NCBI GenBank assembly: GCA_963822575.1
Contig: CAWGHZ010000007.1
Coordinates: forward strand, 1,054,001-1,118,000
Source: CAWGHZ01 sp963822575
GTDB taxonomy: Bacteria; Pseudomonadota; Alphaproteobacteria; MPNO01; DASWLB01
Length of the DNA: 64,000 nt
Direction of reading: 5' to 3'
Each line of letters opens with the position of its first letter. Positions within the stretch are counted from its first letter, which is position 1. A program made the translations under genes and the position numbers. Under the pieces are notes generated by a model. It was not told where the DNA came from, ran no database searches, and was given only the letters and a program-made list of their open reading frames with translations. Shown in pieces: positions 53,838-62,191 of this stretch.

Positions 53838-54904
53838 TCGGCCGCCGTCGCCAGCGTCTCCGGCATTTCGACGCCGAGCCTCTGCGTGAGCTCCGTCATC
53901 TGCTTCCAGATCGCGGGCGGGATGGGAATGCCCTCCTTCGAGCGGCGAGCGAAGACGCGGTCGCCGCGCTCGCCGGGCAGGGTGATCTCGTCGACGCCCT
54001 GGGCGCGGGGCAGAGCCTTGATCGCGGCCGCCAGCGCGGCTGTGTTGCGGCGGTAGTCGTGGGCGTCGCCGAACAGCGCCGGGTCGATGGCGCCGACCAG
54101 CGCGTTCTGGTTGTGCATGTTCCCGCCCTCGACGCCCGTGATGGCGGGCGTGATGGTCGGGTTGCCGACCATCAGCCCGGCCAGGCACTCGATCATCATG
54201 GCGAGGCCGGCGCCCTTGTACCCGCCGAGCGGCAGCGGCACGGCGGCCTCTTTCGGGTCGGTGGTCGGGCGGCCCTCGTCGTCGATGGCCCAGCCGGGTT
54301 CGAGCGCCGCGCCTGTCAGGCGGTATTCCTTGAGCTTGCCACCGGCGACCACCGCGCTCGCCATGTCGAGCACCAGCGGCGCGGCGCCCTCGACCGGCAC
54401 GGCGATGGCGAGGGGCGCGGTCGGCAGCACGGCCCCCTTGGCGCCGGGATAGCCCATCTGGGTCGGCACGCCGCAGGTCATCGCGATCCCGACCATGTTC
54501 GCCTCGGCGGCGCGGCGCACGAATAGCCCGATGGCGCCCGAATGGGCGACGCGACGCACCAGCGTCCAGGCGAAGCCCGTGGTGCGCGCCTTGCGGATGG
54601 CGCGGTCCATCGCGCCCGGGAGGACGAGAGGTCCGAAGCCGCGGTCGCCGTCGATCACCGTGACAGCCGGCAGTTCGGCGATCACCTTGATGTCGGGCCG
54701 GGGGTTCGATTCGCCCTGCTCGAACATCTCCAGGTAGCGGGGCAGGCGGATCACCCCGTGCGTGTCCACCCCGCGCAGGTTGGCCCAGACGAGCGCCTCG
54801 GCCTCGGCCTGGGCGTGATCCTGCCCCATGCCGCCGGCTTCGAGCACGGCGGCGGCGTAGCGGCGGAGCGCCTCGGCGGAAACACGTTTCGGTCCATCGG
54901 CCAT
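53834..54904 (-). CDS. Malate/L-lactate/ureidoglycolate dehydrogenase-family NAD(P) oxidoreductase
   Basis: 356 residues of the Ldh_2 fold, which is not Rossmann. Signatures: ANLRGVDTHGVIRLPRYLEM (catalytic His about 47), HSGAIGLFVRRAAEANMVGIAMT (cofactor region), and PLGGYKGAGLAMMIECLAG (substrate loop). It reduces 2-oxo acids or imines, and relatives include ureidoglycolate, sulfolactate and delta-1-piperideine-2-carboxylate reductases. Coupling to a D-aminoacylase suggests the pair handles N-acyl-amino acid products; that is inference. It is divergent from an alpha/beta hydrolase across 56 bases. Confidence 0.87.
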   Translation of the reverse strand: MADGPKRVSAEALRRYAAAVLEAGGMGQDHAQAEAEALVWANLRGVDTHGVIRLPRYLEMFEQGESNPRPDIKVIAELPAVTVIDGDRGFGPLVLPGAMDRAIRKARTTGFAWTLVRRVAHSGAIGLFVRRAAEANMVGIAMTCGVPTQMGYPGAKGAVLPTAPLAIAVPVEGAAPLVLDMASAVVAGGKLKEYRLTGAALEPGWAIDDEGRPTTDPKEAAVPLPLGGYKGAGLAMMIECLAGLMVGNPTITPAITGVEGGNMHNQNALVGAIDPALFGDAHDYRRNTAALAAAIKALPRAQGVDEITLPGERGDRVFARRSKEGIPIPPAIWKQMTELTQRLGVEMPETLATAAE

Positions 54905-54960
54905 CTGGTCCTCCTTCGCGTGCGAAGCTACACTGCCGCCCGCAAAGACGGGAGACGGAA

Positions 54961-55845
54961 ATGGAAGAGCGCGTCAGCTTCAAGTCCGGCGATCTGACCC
55001 TGGCCGGGATCGTCCACACCCCGAAGGACCTCAAGAAGGGCGAGCGCCGGCCGGCCTTCCTGGTGCTGCACGGGTTCGGGTCGAACAAGGCGAGCCACAA
55101 CTGCCAGCTTCCCTGCGAGTTCCTGAGCGAGTGGGGCTATGTTGCGCTGCGCTTCGACATGCGCGGCTGCGGCGAGTCCGACGGCGAGAAATCGCGCATC
55201 ATCTGCCTCGAGCAGGTGGAGGACACCTCGGCCGCGCTCACCTACATGGCCTCGCGCCCGGAGGTCGATCCCGAGCGTATCGCGGTGATCGGCTCGTCGT
55301 TCGGCGCGGCGGTCGCGGTCTACGCTGGCGGCGTGGACAAGCGCGTCGCGGCGGTCGTCTCGTCCGGCGGCTGGGGCGACGGCGAGCGCAAGTTCCGCGG
55401 CCAGCACCCGACGCCCGAGGCGTGGGCCCGCTTCACCAAGATGCTGGCGGACGGCAAGGAGCATCGCGCCAAGACGGGCAAGTCGCTGATGGTGCCGCGC
55501 TACGATATCGTGCCGATCCCTCCCGAGCTGCGCGGCAACCTCGCCCCCAACTCGGTGATGGAGTTCCCGGCGGAGACGGCGCAGTCGATGTTCGACTTCA
55601 GGGCCGACAACGTCGTGGGCAACATTGCGCCGCGGCCGCTCCTGCTGCTGCATTCCTCTCACGACACGGTGACGCCGACCGAGCAGTCCGTCGAGATGTT
55701 CAAGCGCGCCAAGCACCCCGTCGACATGGTGCTGTTCTCCGATACGACCCACTTCATGTTCAGCGCGGAGAACGTCCGCGTGCGCCACATCCTGAAGGAC
55801 TGGCTCGACAAGTACTTCCCGGCGAAGGCCAGCGTTGCGGCGTAA
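54961..55845 (+). CDS. Alpha/beta hydrolase (FrsA/YqkD-like, serine hydrolase)
   Basis: 294 residues. LHGFGSNKASHNCQL is the oxyanion loop, IGSSFGAAV (about 111-119) holds the nucleophile Ser, HSSHDTVTPTEQS the Asp and TTHFMF the His. DMRGCGESDGEK resembles FrsA/YqkD peptidase-like hydrolases. It is cytoplasmic, with no signal peptide. The start ATG follows GGGAGACGGAA. Substrate unknown; the neighbourhood is catabolic. Confidence 0.85.
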   Translation: MEERVSFKSGDLTLAGIVHTPKDLKKGERRPAFLVLHGFGSNKASHNCQLPCEFLSEWGYVALRFDMRGCGESDGEKSRIICLEQVEDTSAALTYMASRPEVDPERIAVIGSSFGAAVAVYAGGVDKRVAAVVSSGGWGDGERKFRGQHPTPEAWARFTKMLADGKEHRAKTGKSLMVPRYDIVPIPPELRGNLAPNSVMEFPAETAQSMFDFRADNVVGNIAPRPLLLLHSSHDTVTPTEQSVEMFKRAKHPVDMVLFSDTTHFMFSAENVRVRHILKDWLDKYFPAKASVAA

Positions 55846-55872
55846 GGCGCGGGGCCGGTCGGTTTTGCCGCG

Positions 55873-56229
55873 CTACGCCTTCGCCCGCATGCGGGTCAGG
55901 AAGCCGCGCAGGTGGGCATCGAGGAAGGCCAGCGCCTCGTCGTCGAGCGCCTCGAACGCGACCGCGAGCTCGCCGGTGGCGGGCACCGAGCGCGTCACCC
56001 TTCCGGCGAATCGGAACAGTCGACCATCCCAACCGAGCGCGCCCGCGAGCGCGTCGCCATAGGGACGGACGACGGCGCAATTCTCCAGGAGGAAGCCCCC
56101 GAACGACCAGTTCGTCGTTTCGTATGTTCTATCCTCCAGCACGACCTGGACGGGAGGGACCACGACCCGCCGGTCTTTGCGCTTTTCCCGGTATGGGACG
56201 ATCCGGTATTGTGTGCGGCGACGGGCCAT
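55873..56229 (-). CDS. PilZ-domain protein
   Basis: 118 residues. The N-terminal KRKDRRVVVPPVQVVL supplies a D-R-R start like the R-x-x-x-R of PilZ, and TNWSFGGFLLEN matches (D/N)-x-S-x-x-G. The rest is a beta-barrel (FRFAGRVTRSVPATGELAVAFEAL). PilZ domains bind cyclic di-GMP; this one has the basics of the motif but N for D, so binding is likely but weaker or altered. It is divergent from the dihydroxyphthalate decarboxylase-like gene. Confidence 0.78.
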   Translation of the reverse strand: MARRRTQYRIVPYREKRKDRRVVVPPVQVVLEDRTYETTNWSFGGFLLENCAVVRPYGDALAGALGWDGRLFRFAGRVTRSVPATGELAVAFEALDDEALAFLDAHLRGFLTRMRAKA

Positions 56230-56290
56230 GGCGGGATCCCCAGGAACTGGGAATATCGTTACGGCTCAAATATTTATGTGCTGTTAAGGG

Positions 56291-56306
56291 CGCCCCTGAC
56301 GGGGCG
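56291..56306. other. Hairpin just upstream of the 56332 gene
   Basis: CGCCCC-TGAC-GGGGCG is a perfect 6-bp stem with a 4-base loop. It is 25 bases before the ATG and follows an AT-rich patch (56260-56288) that may hold the promoter. It could act as a transcript leader structure. Low confidence. Confidence 0.35.
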
Positions 56307-56331
56307 AGGCCGGGCGGCGGGAGAGGCGTGC

Positions 56332-57330
56332 ATGGCGGACATCCACCTGACGATGGCGAGCGAGGACTACGACCACATCCGGGAGCTGGCGACCGGCCGG
56401 GTCAAGCCCGAGGGGATCGCGCTCACCCACCTGCAGCACCAGGTCGAGGAGATTTTCTTCCGCTTCACCACCACGATGGACTGGGAAGTGTCGGAGATTT
56501 CCTTCGGCATGTTCTCGTCGCACATGGCGCGCGACGACGCGCCCTATATCGGCATCCCGGTCTTCCCGTCGCGGGTGTTCCGGCATTCGGCGGTCTATGT
56601 CCGTCCCGACGGGAAGGTGAAGAAGCCCGAAGACCTGGCCGGCAAGCGGATCGGCGTGCCGCAATGGACCCAGACGGCAACGGTCTACGTGCGCGGCTGG
56701 ATGACCGACACGGTGGGCATCCCGCTGTCGAAGGCCACGTGGGTCCAGTCCGGCGTCAACCAGCCGGGCCGCGCGGAGACCGGACGGATCAACCTTCCCG
56801 AGGGGGTGAACCTCACTTTCGTCAAGGACCGGTCGCTGTCGCAGATGCTGGTCGACGGCGATCTCGACGCGATCTTCTCCGCCCACGCGCCGCAGATGTT
56901 CGAGGAGGGCCACCCCGGCATCGCCCGGCTCTACCCCGACTACCGGCCGGTCGAGGAGACTTACTACAAGGAGACCGGCATCTTCCCGATCATGCACACG
57001 GTCGCGCTGCGCCGCGACGTGTACGAGAAGAACCGCTGGATCGCGCGCAACCTGATGACCGCGATGGAGGAAGCGAAGCGCCGCTCGGTCGCGCGCCTCC
57101 TGGACATCACGGCCTCGCACATGGCGGTGCCGTGGGGCTACGAGAACGTGCGGCGGACGGCGAGGACGCTGTGGGGCGACGGCGAGTACTGGCCCTACGG
57201 TATCGAGCCCAACCGCGTCACCATCGATGCGTTCCTCAAATGGTGTTACGAGCAGGGCGTGACGGCGAAGCATCTTGCGGCCGAGCAGATCTTCGCGCCG
57301 GAATGCCAGGGAGCGGGGTTCAAGATCTGA
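56332..57330 (+). CDS. Periplasmic-binding-fold protein resembling 4,5-dihydroxyphthalate decarboxylase
   Basis: 332 residues, no signal peptide. It begins MADIHLTMASEDYDHIRELATGRVKPEGI, which is the pattern of 4,5-dihydroxyphthalate decarboxylases, with MDWEVSEISFGMFSS, KRIGVPQWTQTATVYVRGWM and DLDAIFSAHAPQMF. This fold is related to solute-binding proteins such as those at 241-1023, but lacks export and keeps the decarboxylase-type pattern. Members may decarboxylate aromatic acids in phthalate catabolism or act on unknown acids. It sits 1 base before an unknown small gene and upstream of an MFS transporter, suggesting an uptake-and-degradation unit. Confidence 0.78.
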   Translation: MADIHLTMASEDYDHIRELATGRVKPEGIALTHLQHQVEEIFFRFTTTMDWEVSEISFGMFSSHMARDDAPYIGIPVFPSRVFRHSAVYVRPDGKVKKPEDLAGKRIGVPQWTQTATVYVRGWMTDTVGIPLSKATWVQSGVNQPGRAETGRINLPEGVNLTFVKDRSLSQMLVDGDLDAIFSAHAPQMFEEGHPGIARLYPDYRPVEETYYKETGIFPIMHTVALRRDVYEKNRWIARNLMTAMEEAKRRSVARLLDITASHMAVPWGYENVRRTARTLWGDGEYWPYGIEPNRVTIDAFLKWCYEQGVTAKHLAAEQIFAPECQGAGFKI

Positions 57331-57331
57331 C

Positions 57332-57676
57332 ATGGCGCCGAAGAAGAACCCGCTGAAGCTCAACGCCCTGCAGCTCAAGACGCTGACCCTGCTGCAGGAG
57401 CTCGCCAGGAGCCCGGCGACGTCGAGCCGTGTCGAGGAGACGGGCGAGGTGGTCATCACCAACATCCCGCACCCGCACGGCGACCACTTCCACATCGGCG
57501 AGAAGCTCGTCTTCGCGCGCGACGCGACAGGGCTGCGCAACCCGTCGGTCTGGGTGGCACTGGCGCGCAAGGGGCTCGCCCGCTACGACTATCCGCTGGC
57601 CATCATGCTGACCAAGGCGGGGATCGAGTACGAGACCGGCATCTCCGACCAGATTCTCATGGGCTCGGAGCACTGA
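57332..57676 (+). CDS. Conserved hypothetical protein, 114 residues
   Basis: I do not recognise the family. The protein is basic at the start (MAPKKNPLKLNALQLKTLTLLQELARSPATSS), then has ITNIPHPHGDHFHIGEKLVFARDATGL with three or four His that could bind a metal. It ends with a helix-rich ARKGLARYDYPLAIMLTKAGIEYETG. It has no signal peptide or membrane segment. The ATG starts 1 base after the stop of the decarboxylase-like gene, and MFS follows after 3 bases, so it is part of that operon. The H-x-H and R-x-G features recall small dioxygenase-type folds, but this is only a guess. Confidence 0.7.
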   Translation: MAPKKNPLKLNALQLKTLTLLQELARSPATSSRVEETGEVVITNIPHPHGDHFHIGEKLVFARDATGLRNPSVWVALARKGLARYDYPLAIMLTKAGIEYETGISDQILMGSEH

Positions 57677-57679
57677 CCG

Positions 57680-58900
57680 ATGAACGCGGCGATCGCGCGG
57701 CTGGGCGAGGAGCGGGTGAAGCTGGTGGGGCTGATCTCGGCCGGCCACTTCATGAGCCATTTCTACATCCTGGTGATGCCGTCGCTCCTGCCGCTGATCG
57801 CCAAGGACCTCGGCCTCAGCTTCGCGCTCCTCGGCACCGTGCTCACGGCCTATTCTCTGATCGTTGCGTTCTGCCAGATCCCGCTCGGCTTCATCGTCGA
57901 CAAGCTGGGCGGCCGGATGGTGCTGGCGATCGGACTCGGGGTGCACGGGCTCGCCTTCGCCTCGGTTTGGTTCGTCCATTCCTATTGGGCGCTGCTTGCC
58001 TGCTATGCGGTGGCCGGGCTTGGCCAGTCGGTGTTCCACCCGGCCGACTACGCGATCCTCGCCGCGCGCATCGAGCGCAGCTATCTCGGCCGCGCCCTCT
58101 CGGTCCACGCCTTCGCCGGAAATGCCGGCTGGGGCGCCGCGCCGCCGGTCGTGCTCGCGCTTACGGCGCTCGTGGACTGGCGCTTCGCCTACCTGGTGAT
58201 CGGGATCGTCGGGCTCGCCATCGCGCTGATGGTCTATTCGCAGCCCGACCTGGTCGGGCGCGCCGTTCCCGCCGAGCGACTGAAGGACGCGGCGGGCAAG
58301 AAGCGCTCCTCCTTCCGCGACGGGCTCGCGCTGATGAAAAGCCCGGCGCTCCTGGTCCTGTTCGCCTATTTCCTGTTCTCGTCGATGGCGGGCACCGGCA
58401 TCAACCAGGTCTCGGTGGTCGGGCTGATGCACCTTTATGGTGCCGATCTGGTGGGCGCCAACACGGCCCTTACGGGGTATCTCTGGGGCACGGCGCTCGG
58501 CGTCTTGGCCGGCGGCTGGCTTGCCGACCGGTTCGGCCGGCCGAACCTGATCGCCGGCGGCGGCATGGCGCTCGCGGCCGTCGGGCTCGCTGTCGTCCCG
58601 TTCGGGATCCTGCCGGTGGCGGGCATCGCAGTGCTGATGACTCTGGTCGGCACCTTCACCGGCGCCAGCGCGCCGTCGCGCGACCTCCTGGTGCGCCAGA
58701 CGGCCGGGCAGAACACGGTGGGGGTGGCGTTCGGTTTCACCTCGACCGGCTTCTCCGTTGCCGGCGCGACCATGCCGCCTTTGTTCGGCTGGCTGCTCGA
58801 TACCGGCCGCGTCCAGATCGCCTACGGCGTCATGGTCGCGGCGCTCGCGGTGGCGGTCCTCGCCTGCTCCAGCCGCGACGGCGCCGCCGGCAAGAGGTGA
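57680..58900 (+). CDS. MFS transporter (fosmidomycin-resistance-like)
   Basis: 406 residues, about 12 membrane helices. SAGHFMSHFYILVMPSLLPLI is the start of the first helix. After helix 2 the protein reads GFIVDKLGGRMVL (G-x-x-x-D-x-x-G-x-R motif A), and ADRFGRPNLI repeats it in the second half. It resembles the Fsr/YcdB group that exports or takes up organic acids. It lies directly downstream of the decarboxylase-like and hypothetical genes and is coupled to the MATE gene. Confidence 0.87.
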   Translation: MNAAIARLGEERVKLVGLISAGHFMSHFYILVMPSLLPLIAKDLGLSFALLGTVLTAYSLIVAFCQIPLGFIVDKLGGRMVLAIGLGVHGLAFASVWFVHSYWALLACYAVAGLGQSVFHPADYAILAARIERSYLGRALSVHAFAGNAGWGAAPPVVLALTALVDWRFAYLVIGIVGLAIALMVYSQPDLVGRAVPAERLKDAAGKKRSSFRDGLALMKSPALLVLFAYFLFSSMAGTGINQVSVVGLMHLYGADLVGANTALTGYLWGTALGVLAGGWLADRFGRPNLIAGGGMALAAVGLAVVPFGILPVAGIAVLMTLVGTFTGASAPSRDLLVRQTAGQNTVGVAFGFTSTGFSVAGATMPPLFGWLLDTGRVQIAYGVMVAALAVAVLACSSRDGAAGKR

Positions 58901-60222
58901 GGCCGCCCGCGCCCGGACCGCACCGGCGGGTCCTCGGCCTCGCCGTGCCCATCGTCCTGTCCAACCTTTCGGTGCCGCTCTTGGGCGCGGTCGACACCGC
59001 CGTGATGGGCCACCTGCCCGAGCCGCGCTATCTCGGCGCGACGGCGGTGGGGGCGACGATCTTCGGCTTCATCTACTGGGGCTTCGGCTTCCTGCGCATG
59101 GGGACGACCGGTTTCGTCGCCCAGGCGCTGGGGGCGCAGGACGGGGCCGAGCTGCGCGCCGCGGCGGCGCGGGCCCAGCTCATCGCGCTCGCGATTGCCG
59201 TGGTGCTGATCGCGGCGCAGGAGCCGATCGGCTGGGCGGCGTTCCGCCTGATCGGGGCGAGCCCCGACGTGGCGCCGCTGGCGCGGAGCTACTTCGCGAT
59301 CCGCATCTGGGACGCGCCGGCGGCGCTCCTCAACTACGTGTTCCTTGGTTGGCTCCTCGGGATGCAGCGGGCGCGCGCGGCGCTCGCGCTGCAGCTCTGG
59401 ATGAACGGCATCAACGTCGCGCTCGACCTGCTGTTCGTGCCGGTCTTCCACTGGGGCGTGCCGGGCGTGGCGATGGCGACGCTGATCTCGGAGTACTGCG
59501 CCGTCGGGATGGGGCTCTGGCTCTGCCACCGCGCGATCCGCGGCGTTCCCGGGCGGCTCGATCGCGCCCGCGTGCTCAGGGCGGACCGGATCAGGGGCAC
59601 GCTCGCCGTCAACCGGGACATCTTCTTCCGCACGATCTGCCTGATGCTCGCCTTCGCGCTGTTCACCGCCGAGGGCGCGCGGCTCGGCGATTTGACGCTT
59701 GCCGCCAACGCGATCCTGATGAACTTCCAGACCTTCATGGCTTACGCGCTCGACGGCTTCGCCCAGGCCGCCGAGGCGCTGGTCGGCGGCGCGGTGGGCG
59801 CGCGCGACGGCCGCGCCTTCCGCGAGGCGGTGCGCGTCTCGACCGTATGGGCGGCCGTCGCCGCGCTCGCCTTCGTCGCCGCCTATGGCGTTGGCGGCAC
59901 GATCCTGATCCGGGTGATGACCGGTATCGCCGAGGTACGCGAGCGCGCACTCGACTTCCTGCCCTGGGCGGCGGTCTCGCCCGCCCTGTCGATCTGGAGC
60001 TTCCAGCTCGACGGCATATTCATCGGCGCGACGCGCGGCGCCGATCTCCGCAACGCGATGGCGATCTCGCTCGCGATCTACGTCGCCTGCATGTTCGCCC
60101 TGATCGGGCCACTCGGCAATCACGGGCTATGGCTCGCCTTCCTGATCTTCATGGTGGCGCGCGCCGCGACGCTGGGCATGCGCCTGCCGCGCCTCCTCCG
60201 CGCGGTCGAGGCAGGACCGTGA
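58897..60222 (+). CDS. MATE-family efflux transporter (DinF-like)
   Basis: 441 residues, 12 membrane helices. The MatE first repeat shows LGLAVPIVLSNLSVPLLGAVDTAVMGHLPEPRYLGATAVG, including D-T-A-V-M-G-H typical of DinF, and the second repeat shows TAEGARLGDLTLAANAILMNFQTFMAYALDGFAQAAEALVG. It is probably an H+ or Na+-coupled drug or organic compound exporter. The GTG at 58897 overlaps the MFS stop (GTGA); no ATG lies nearby. It is coupled in turn to the EamA gene. Confidence 0.9.
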   Translation: MRPPAPGPHRRVLGLAVPIVLSNLSVPLLGAVDTAVMGHLPEPRYLGATAVGATIFGFIYWGFGFLRMGTTGFVAQALGAQDGAELRAAAARAQLIALAIAVVLIAAQEPIGWAAFRLIGASPDVAPLARSYFAIRIWDAPAALLNYVFLGWLLGMQRARAALALQLWMNGINVALDLLFVPVFHWGVPGVAMATLISEYCAVGMGLWLCHRAIRGVPGRLDRARVLRADRIRGTLAVNRDIFFRTICLMLAFALFTAEGARLGDLTLAANAILMNFQTFMAYALDGFAQAAEALVGGAVGARDGRAFREAVRVSTVWAAVAALAFVAAYGVGGTILIRVMTGIAEVRERALDFLPWAAVSPALSIWSFQLDGIFIGATRGADLRNAMAISLAIYVACMFALIGPLGNHGLWLAFLIFMVARAATLGMRLPRLLRAVEAGP

Positions 60223-61133
60223 AACGTCTCGCCCGACTCCTCGCCTCGCCGTACGTGTCGGCAATGTGCGGGCTCCTGTTCGTCTCCGGCATCATGGTGA
60301 TGATCCGCGGCGTGGGGGAGAACGTGCCGCCGATCGCGCTTACCTTCTGGCGCGCCGTGATCGGCTCGTCGGTGCTGGTGGCCGTCGCCCTGCCGCACCT
60401 CAGGGTCGAGCTGCCGGTCATCCGCGCGCGCTGGCGGCCGCTACTCCTCTGCGGCTTCCTGCAGATGGTGATGGGCAGCGGCGGTACGGTGATCGGGCTG
60501 CAATCGACCACGGTTATCAACGCCAGCGTTCTCGCCGCCTTCCAGCCGATGACCACGGTGCTGTTCGCCTGGGCTCTGGGGCGCGACCGGGTGAACAAGG
60601 TGCAGGCGGCGGGCATCGCCCTCTCGGCCGTGGGCGTCCTGATCCTGATCGCGCATGGCAGTGTCGCGACGCTCGCCCATTTCGACGTTCGGTCGGGCGA
60701 CCTGTGGATTCTCGTGTCGGTGATCGGTTTCGCGCTTTACACCGCGGTGATCCGCGAGGCCGCACCCGGCATGCACTGGATGAGCCTGACCGCGGCGGTC
60801 ACCACGCTCGGGCTTGCCTGCCTGGTGCCGCTCTACATCTGGGAGAATTTCTGGGTGCGGCCCGCGCGGTTCGACGGGCCGATGCTTCTGACCGCCGCCT
60901 ATCTCGGCCTGTTCGGCACGTTCTTCGCCGTTTCGCTGTGGAACCGCGCGATCCGCATGGCCGGGCCGGCGCGCATCGGCGTGCTCGGCAATCTCGGGCC
61001 CTTGTTCGGCGTGCTGGCGGGCATGGTGTTCCTCGGCGAGCGGCTGCAGCCCTACCACCTGGCGGGCGCGGCGCCGATCGCCGCCGGCATCTGGCTGGTG
61101 CTGTTCGCGGCGCGCAAGCGCCCGGCCGCCTGA
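60219..61133 (+). CDS. EamA/DMT-family transporter
   Basis: 304 residues, ten membrane helices in two EamA repeats: SAMCGLLFVSGIMVMIRGVGENVPPIALTFWRAVIGSS and GDLWILVSVIGFALYTAVIREAAPG. GERLQPYHLAGAAPIAAGIWLVL is the end of repeat two. It likely exports amino acids or metabolites. The GTG at 60219 overlaps the MATE stop (GTGA). The three membrane transporters in a row (MFS, MATE, EamA) form an unusual coupled trio. Confidence 0.88.
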   Translation: MKRLARLLASPYVSAMCGLLFVSGIMVMIRGVGENVPPIALTFWRAVIGSSVLVAVALPHLRVELPVIRARWRPLLLCGFLQMVMGSGGTVIGLQSTTVINASVLAAFQPMTTVLFAWALGRDRVNKVQAAGIALSAVGVLILIAHGSVATLAHFDVRSGDLWILVSVIGFALYTAVIREAAPGMHWMSLTAAVTTLGLACLVPLYIWENFWVRPARFDGPMLLTAAYLGLFGTFFAVSLWNRAIRMAGPARIGVLGNLGPLFGVLAGMVFLGERLQPYHLAGAAPIAAGIWLVLFAARKRPAA

Positions 61134-61143
61134 CGGCGCGCCC

Positions 61144-61542
61144 TCAGCGCTGCGGGTGGGCGAGGCGCCAATCGTTGGCTTGGCTCGTCGCCTCGGCGAT
61201 GTCGGCGCGCGTCAGGCTGGGATAGATCATAACCAATGCCTGCTTGGCCTCTTCATTGCCGACGTCCGAGGCGAGAAGGAACCATTTGACCGCCTCGACC
61301 GGGTCGCGCACGGTGCCCTGCCCGTAATAGTACATGCGCCCGACATCGAACTGCGCGCCGCCGTTGCCCTGTCTGGCGAGCGGCAGCCAGAGCGCCAGGG
61401 CGCGTCCATAGTCCTTTACCTGATAGGCCGCGACGCCGTCCTCGAACGCGCCGGCGCGCGCGAGTGCAGGGGCGGCGAGGGTGAGGAGAACCGCCAGGAC
61501 GGGAAAAGCCTGCCTCGCCCGCCCGCGTATGCGGCACGACAT
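61144..61542 (-). CDS. Exported Sel1/TPR-like repeat protein
   Basis: About 132 residues with a signal peptide (ARQAFPVLAVLLTLAAPALA-RA). One complete Sel1-type repeat is visible: FEDGVAAYQVKDYGRALALWLPLARQGNGGAQFDVGRMYYYGQGTVRD, then DPVEAVKWFLLASDVGNEEAKQALV. Such repeats fold as helical hairpins and mediate protein contacts in the periplasm. The start is unclear: ATG at 61542 and at 61584 are both open. It is convergent with EamA and divergent from the flagellar-type gene. Confidence 0.75.
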   Translation of the reverse strand: MSCRIRGRARQAFPVLAVLLTLAAPALARAGAFEDGVAAYQVKDYGRALALWLPLARQGNGGAQFDVGRMYYYGQGTVRDPVEAVKWFLLASDVGNEEAKQALVMIYPSLTRADIAEATSQANDWRLAHPQR

Positions 61543-61619
61543 ACCATAATATTGGAGCATTTGATCCGTGTTCGGCTCAAGCATTCGCTAAACTTAATTC
61601 AATTGCGCCACGATAGATG

Positions 61620-61647
61620 TTGACCGCGAAAAGGCCATCTCTATATC
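61620..61647 (+). promoter_or_regulatory. Predicted sigma70-type promoter for the FlgC-like gene
   Basis: TTGACC (61620-61625) and TATATC (61642-61647) are spaced 16 bases, about 44 bases before the GTG start at 61691. The ribosome site GAGAGG (61679-61684) precedes the start. The region is more AT-rich than its surroundings. Confidence 0.5.
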
Positions 61648-61690
61648 GTCCGCAGGTATCGTCGCGTGTGACCGGACCGAGAGGTCACCT

Positions 61691-62122
61691 GTGATCGGGT
61701 CATTTTTCACGTCCCTGTCCGGCATTGACGCCGCCGCGAAGCGGTTCGAGGTGGCGTCTGCGAACGTCGTCCATGCCTTCGACACGGTGCCCGGTCCGTC
61801 CTCCGTCGTGACGCCCATCGACCGCATCGAGGCGGTGCGCGCCTATGGCGGGTCGGGCTTCCGGCCGCGCGATGCTGTGCAGACCGCCACCGCCGACGGC
61901 GGCACCAAGGTCGACACGCCGGAGCGCGATCCGGCCACGAAACCCGCATACAAGCCCGACGACCCGAACGCCGACAAGAACGGACTCGTGTCGCGGCCAA
62001 ACGTCGACCTGGCGAGCGAATTCGTCAATATCATCCTGGCCCAGCGCGCCTACGAGGCCGGCCTCAAGGTGCTGCAGGCGCGCGACCAGGTGCTCGGCAC
62101 GACCATCGACGCGCGGTCCTGA
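61691..62122 (+). CDS. Flagellar basal-body rod (FlgC-like) protein, solitary
   Basis: 143 residues from a GTG. The N-terminus (MIGSFFTSLSGIDAAAKRFEVASANVVHAFD) matches the flagellar rod N-terminal helix S-G-L-x-A-A-x-x-R-x-x-V-x-A-x-N-x-A/V, and the C-terminus (NVDLASEFVNIILAQRAYEAGLKVLQARDQVLGTTID) matches the FlgC/FlgG C-terminal helix. The middle is short and lacks the rod's usual beta region. No other flagellar gene is nearby. Such solitary short flagellar-like proteins are common in alphaproteobacteria; whether it belongs to a flagellum at all is open. Confidence 0.82.
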   Translation: MIGSFFTSLSGIDAAAKRFEVASANVVHAFDTVPGPSSVVTPIDRIEAVRAYGGSGFRPRDAVQTATADGGTKVDTPERDPATKPAYKPDDPNADKNGLVSRPNVDLASEFVNIILAQRAYEAGLKVLQARDQVLGTTIDARS

Positions 62123-62191
62123 GCCCTCGGTCCCTGGGTTCCCCGCGGACGGACGGCCGCCGATCGTCCCCCCGTCGGCGGCCGTTCCGAT

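Noticed and set aside
51834..55100. A 1088-codon open frame on the minus strand
   Set aside because: Only the D-aminoacylase part (53837 to about 52682) is real coding. Upstream and downstream parts are out-of-frame readings of the dehydrogenase and EF-hand genes, rich in Arg/Gly.
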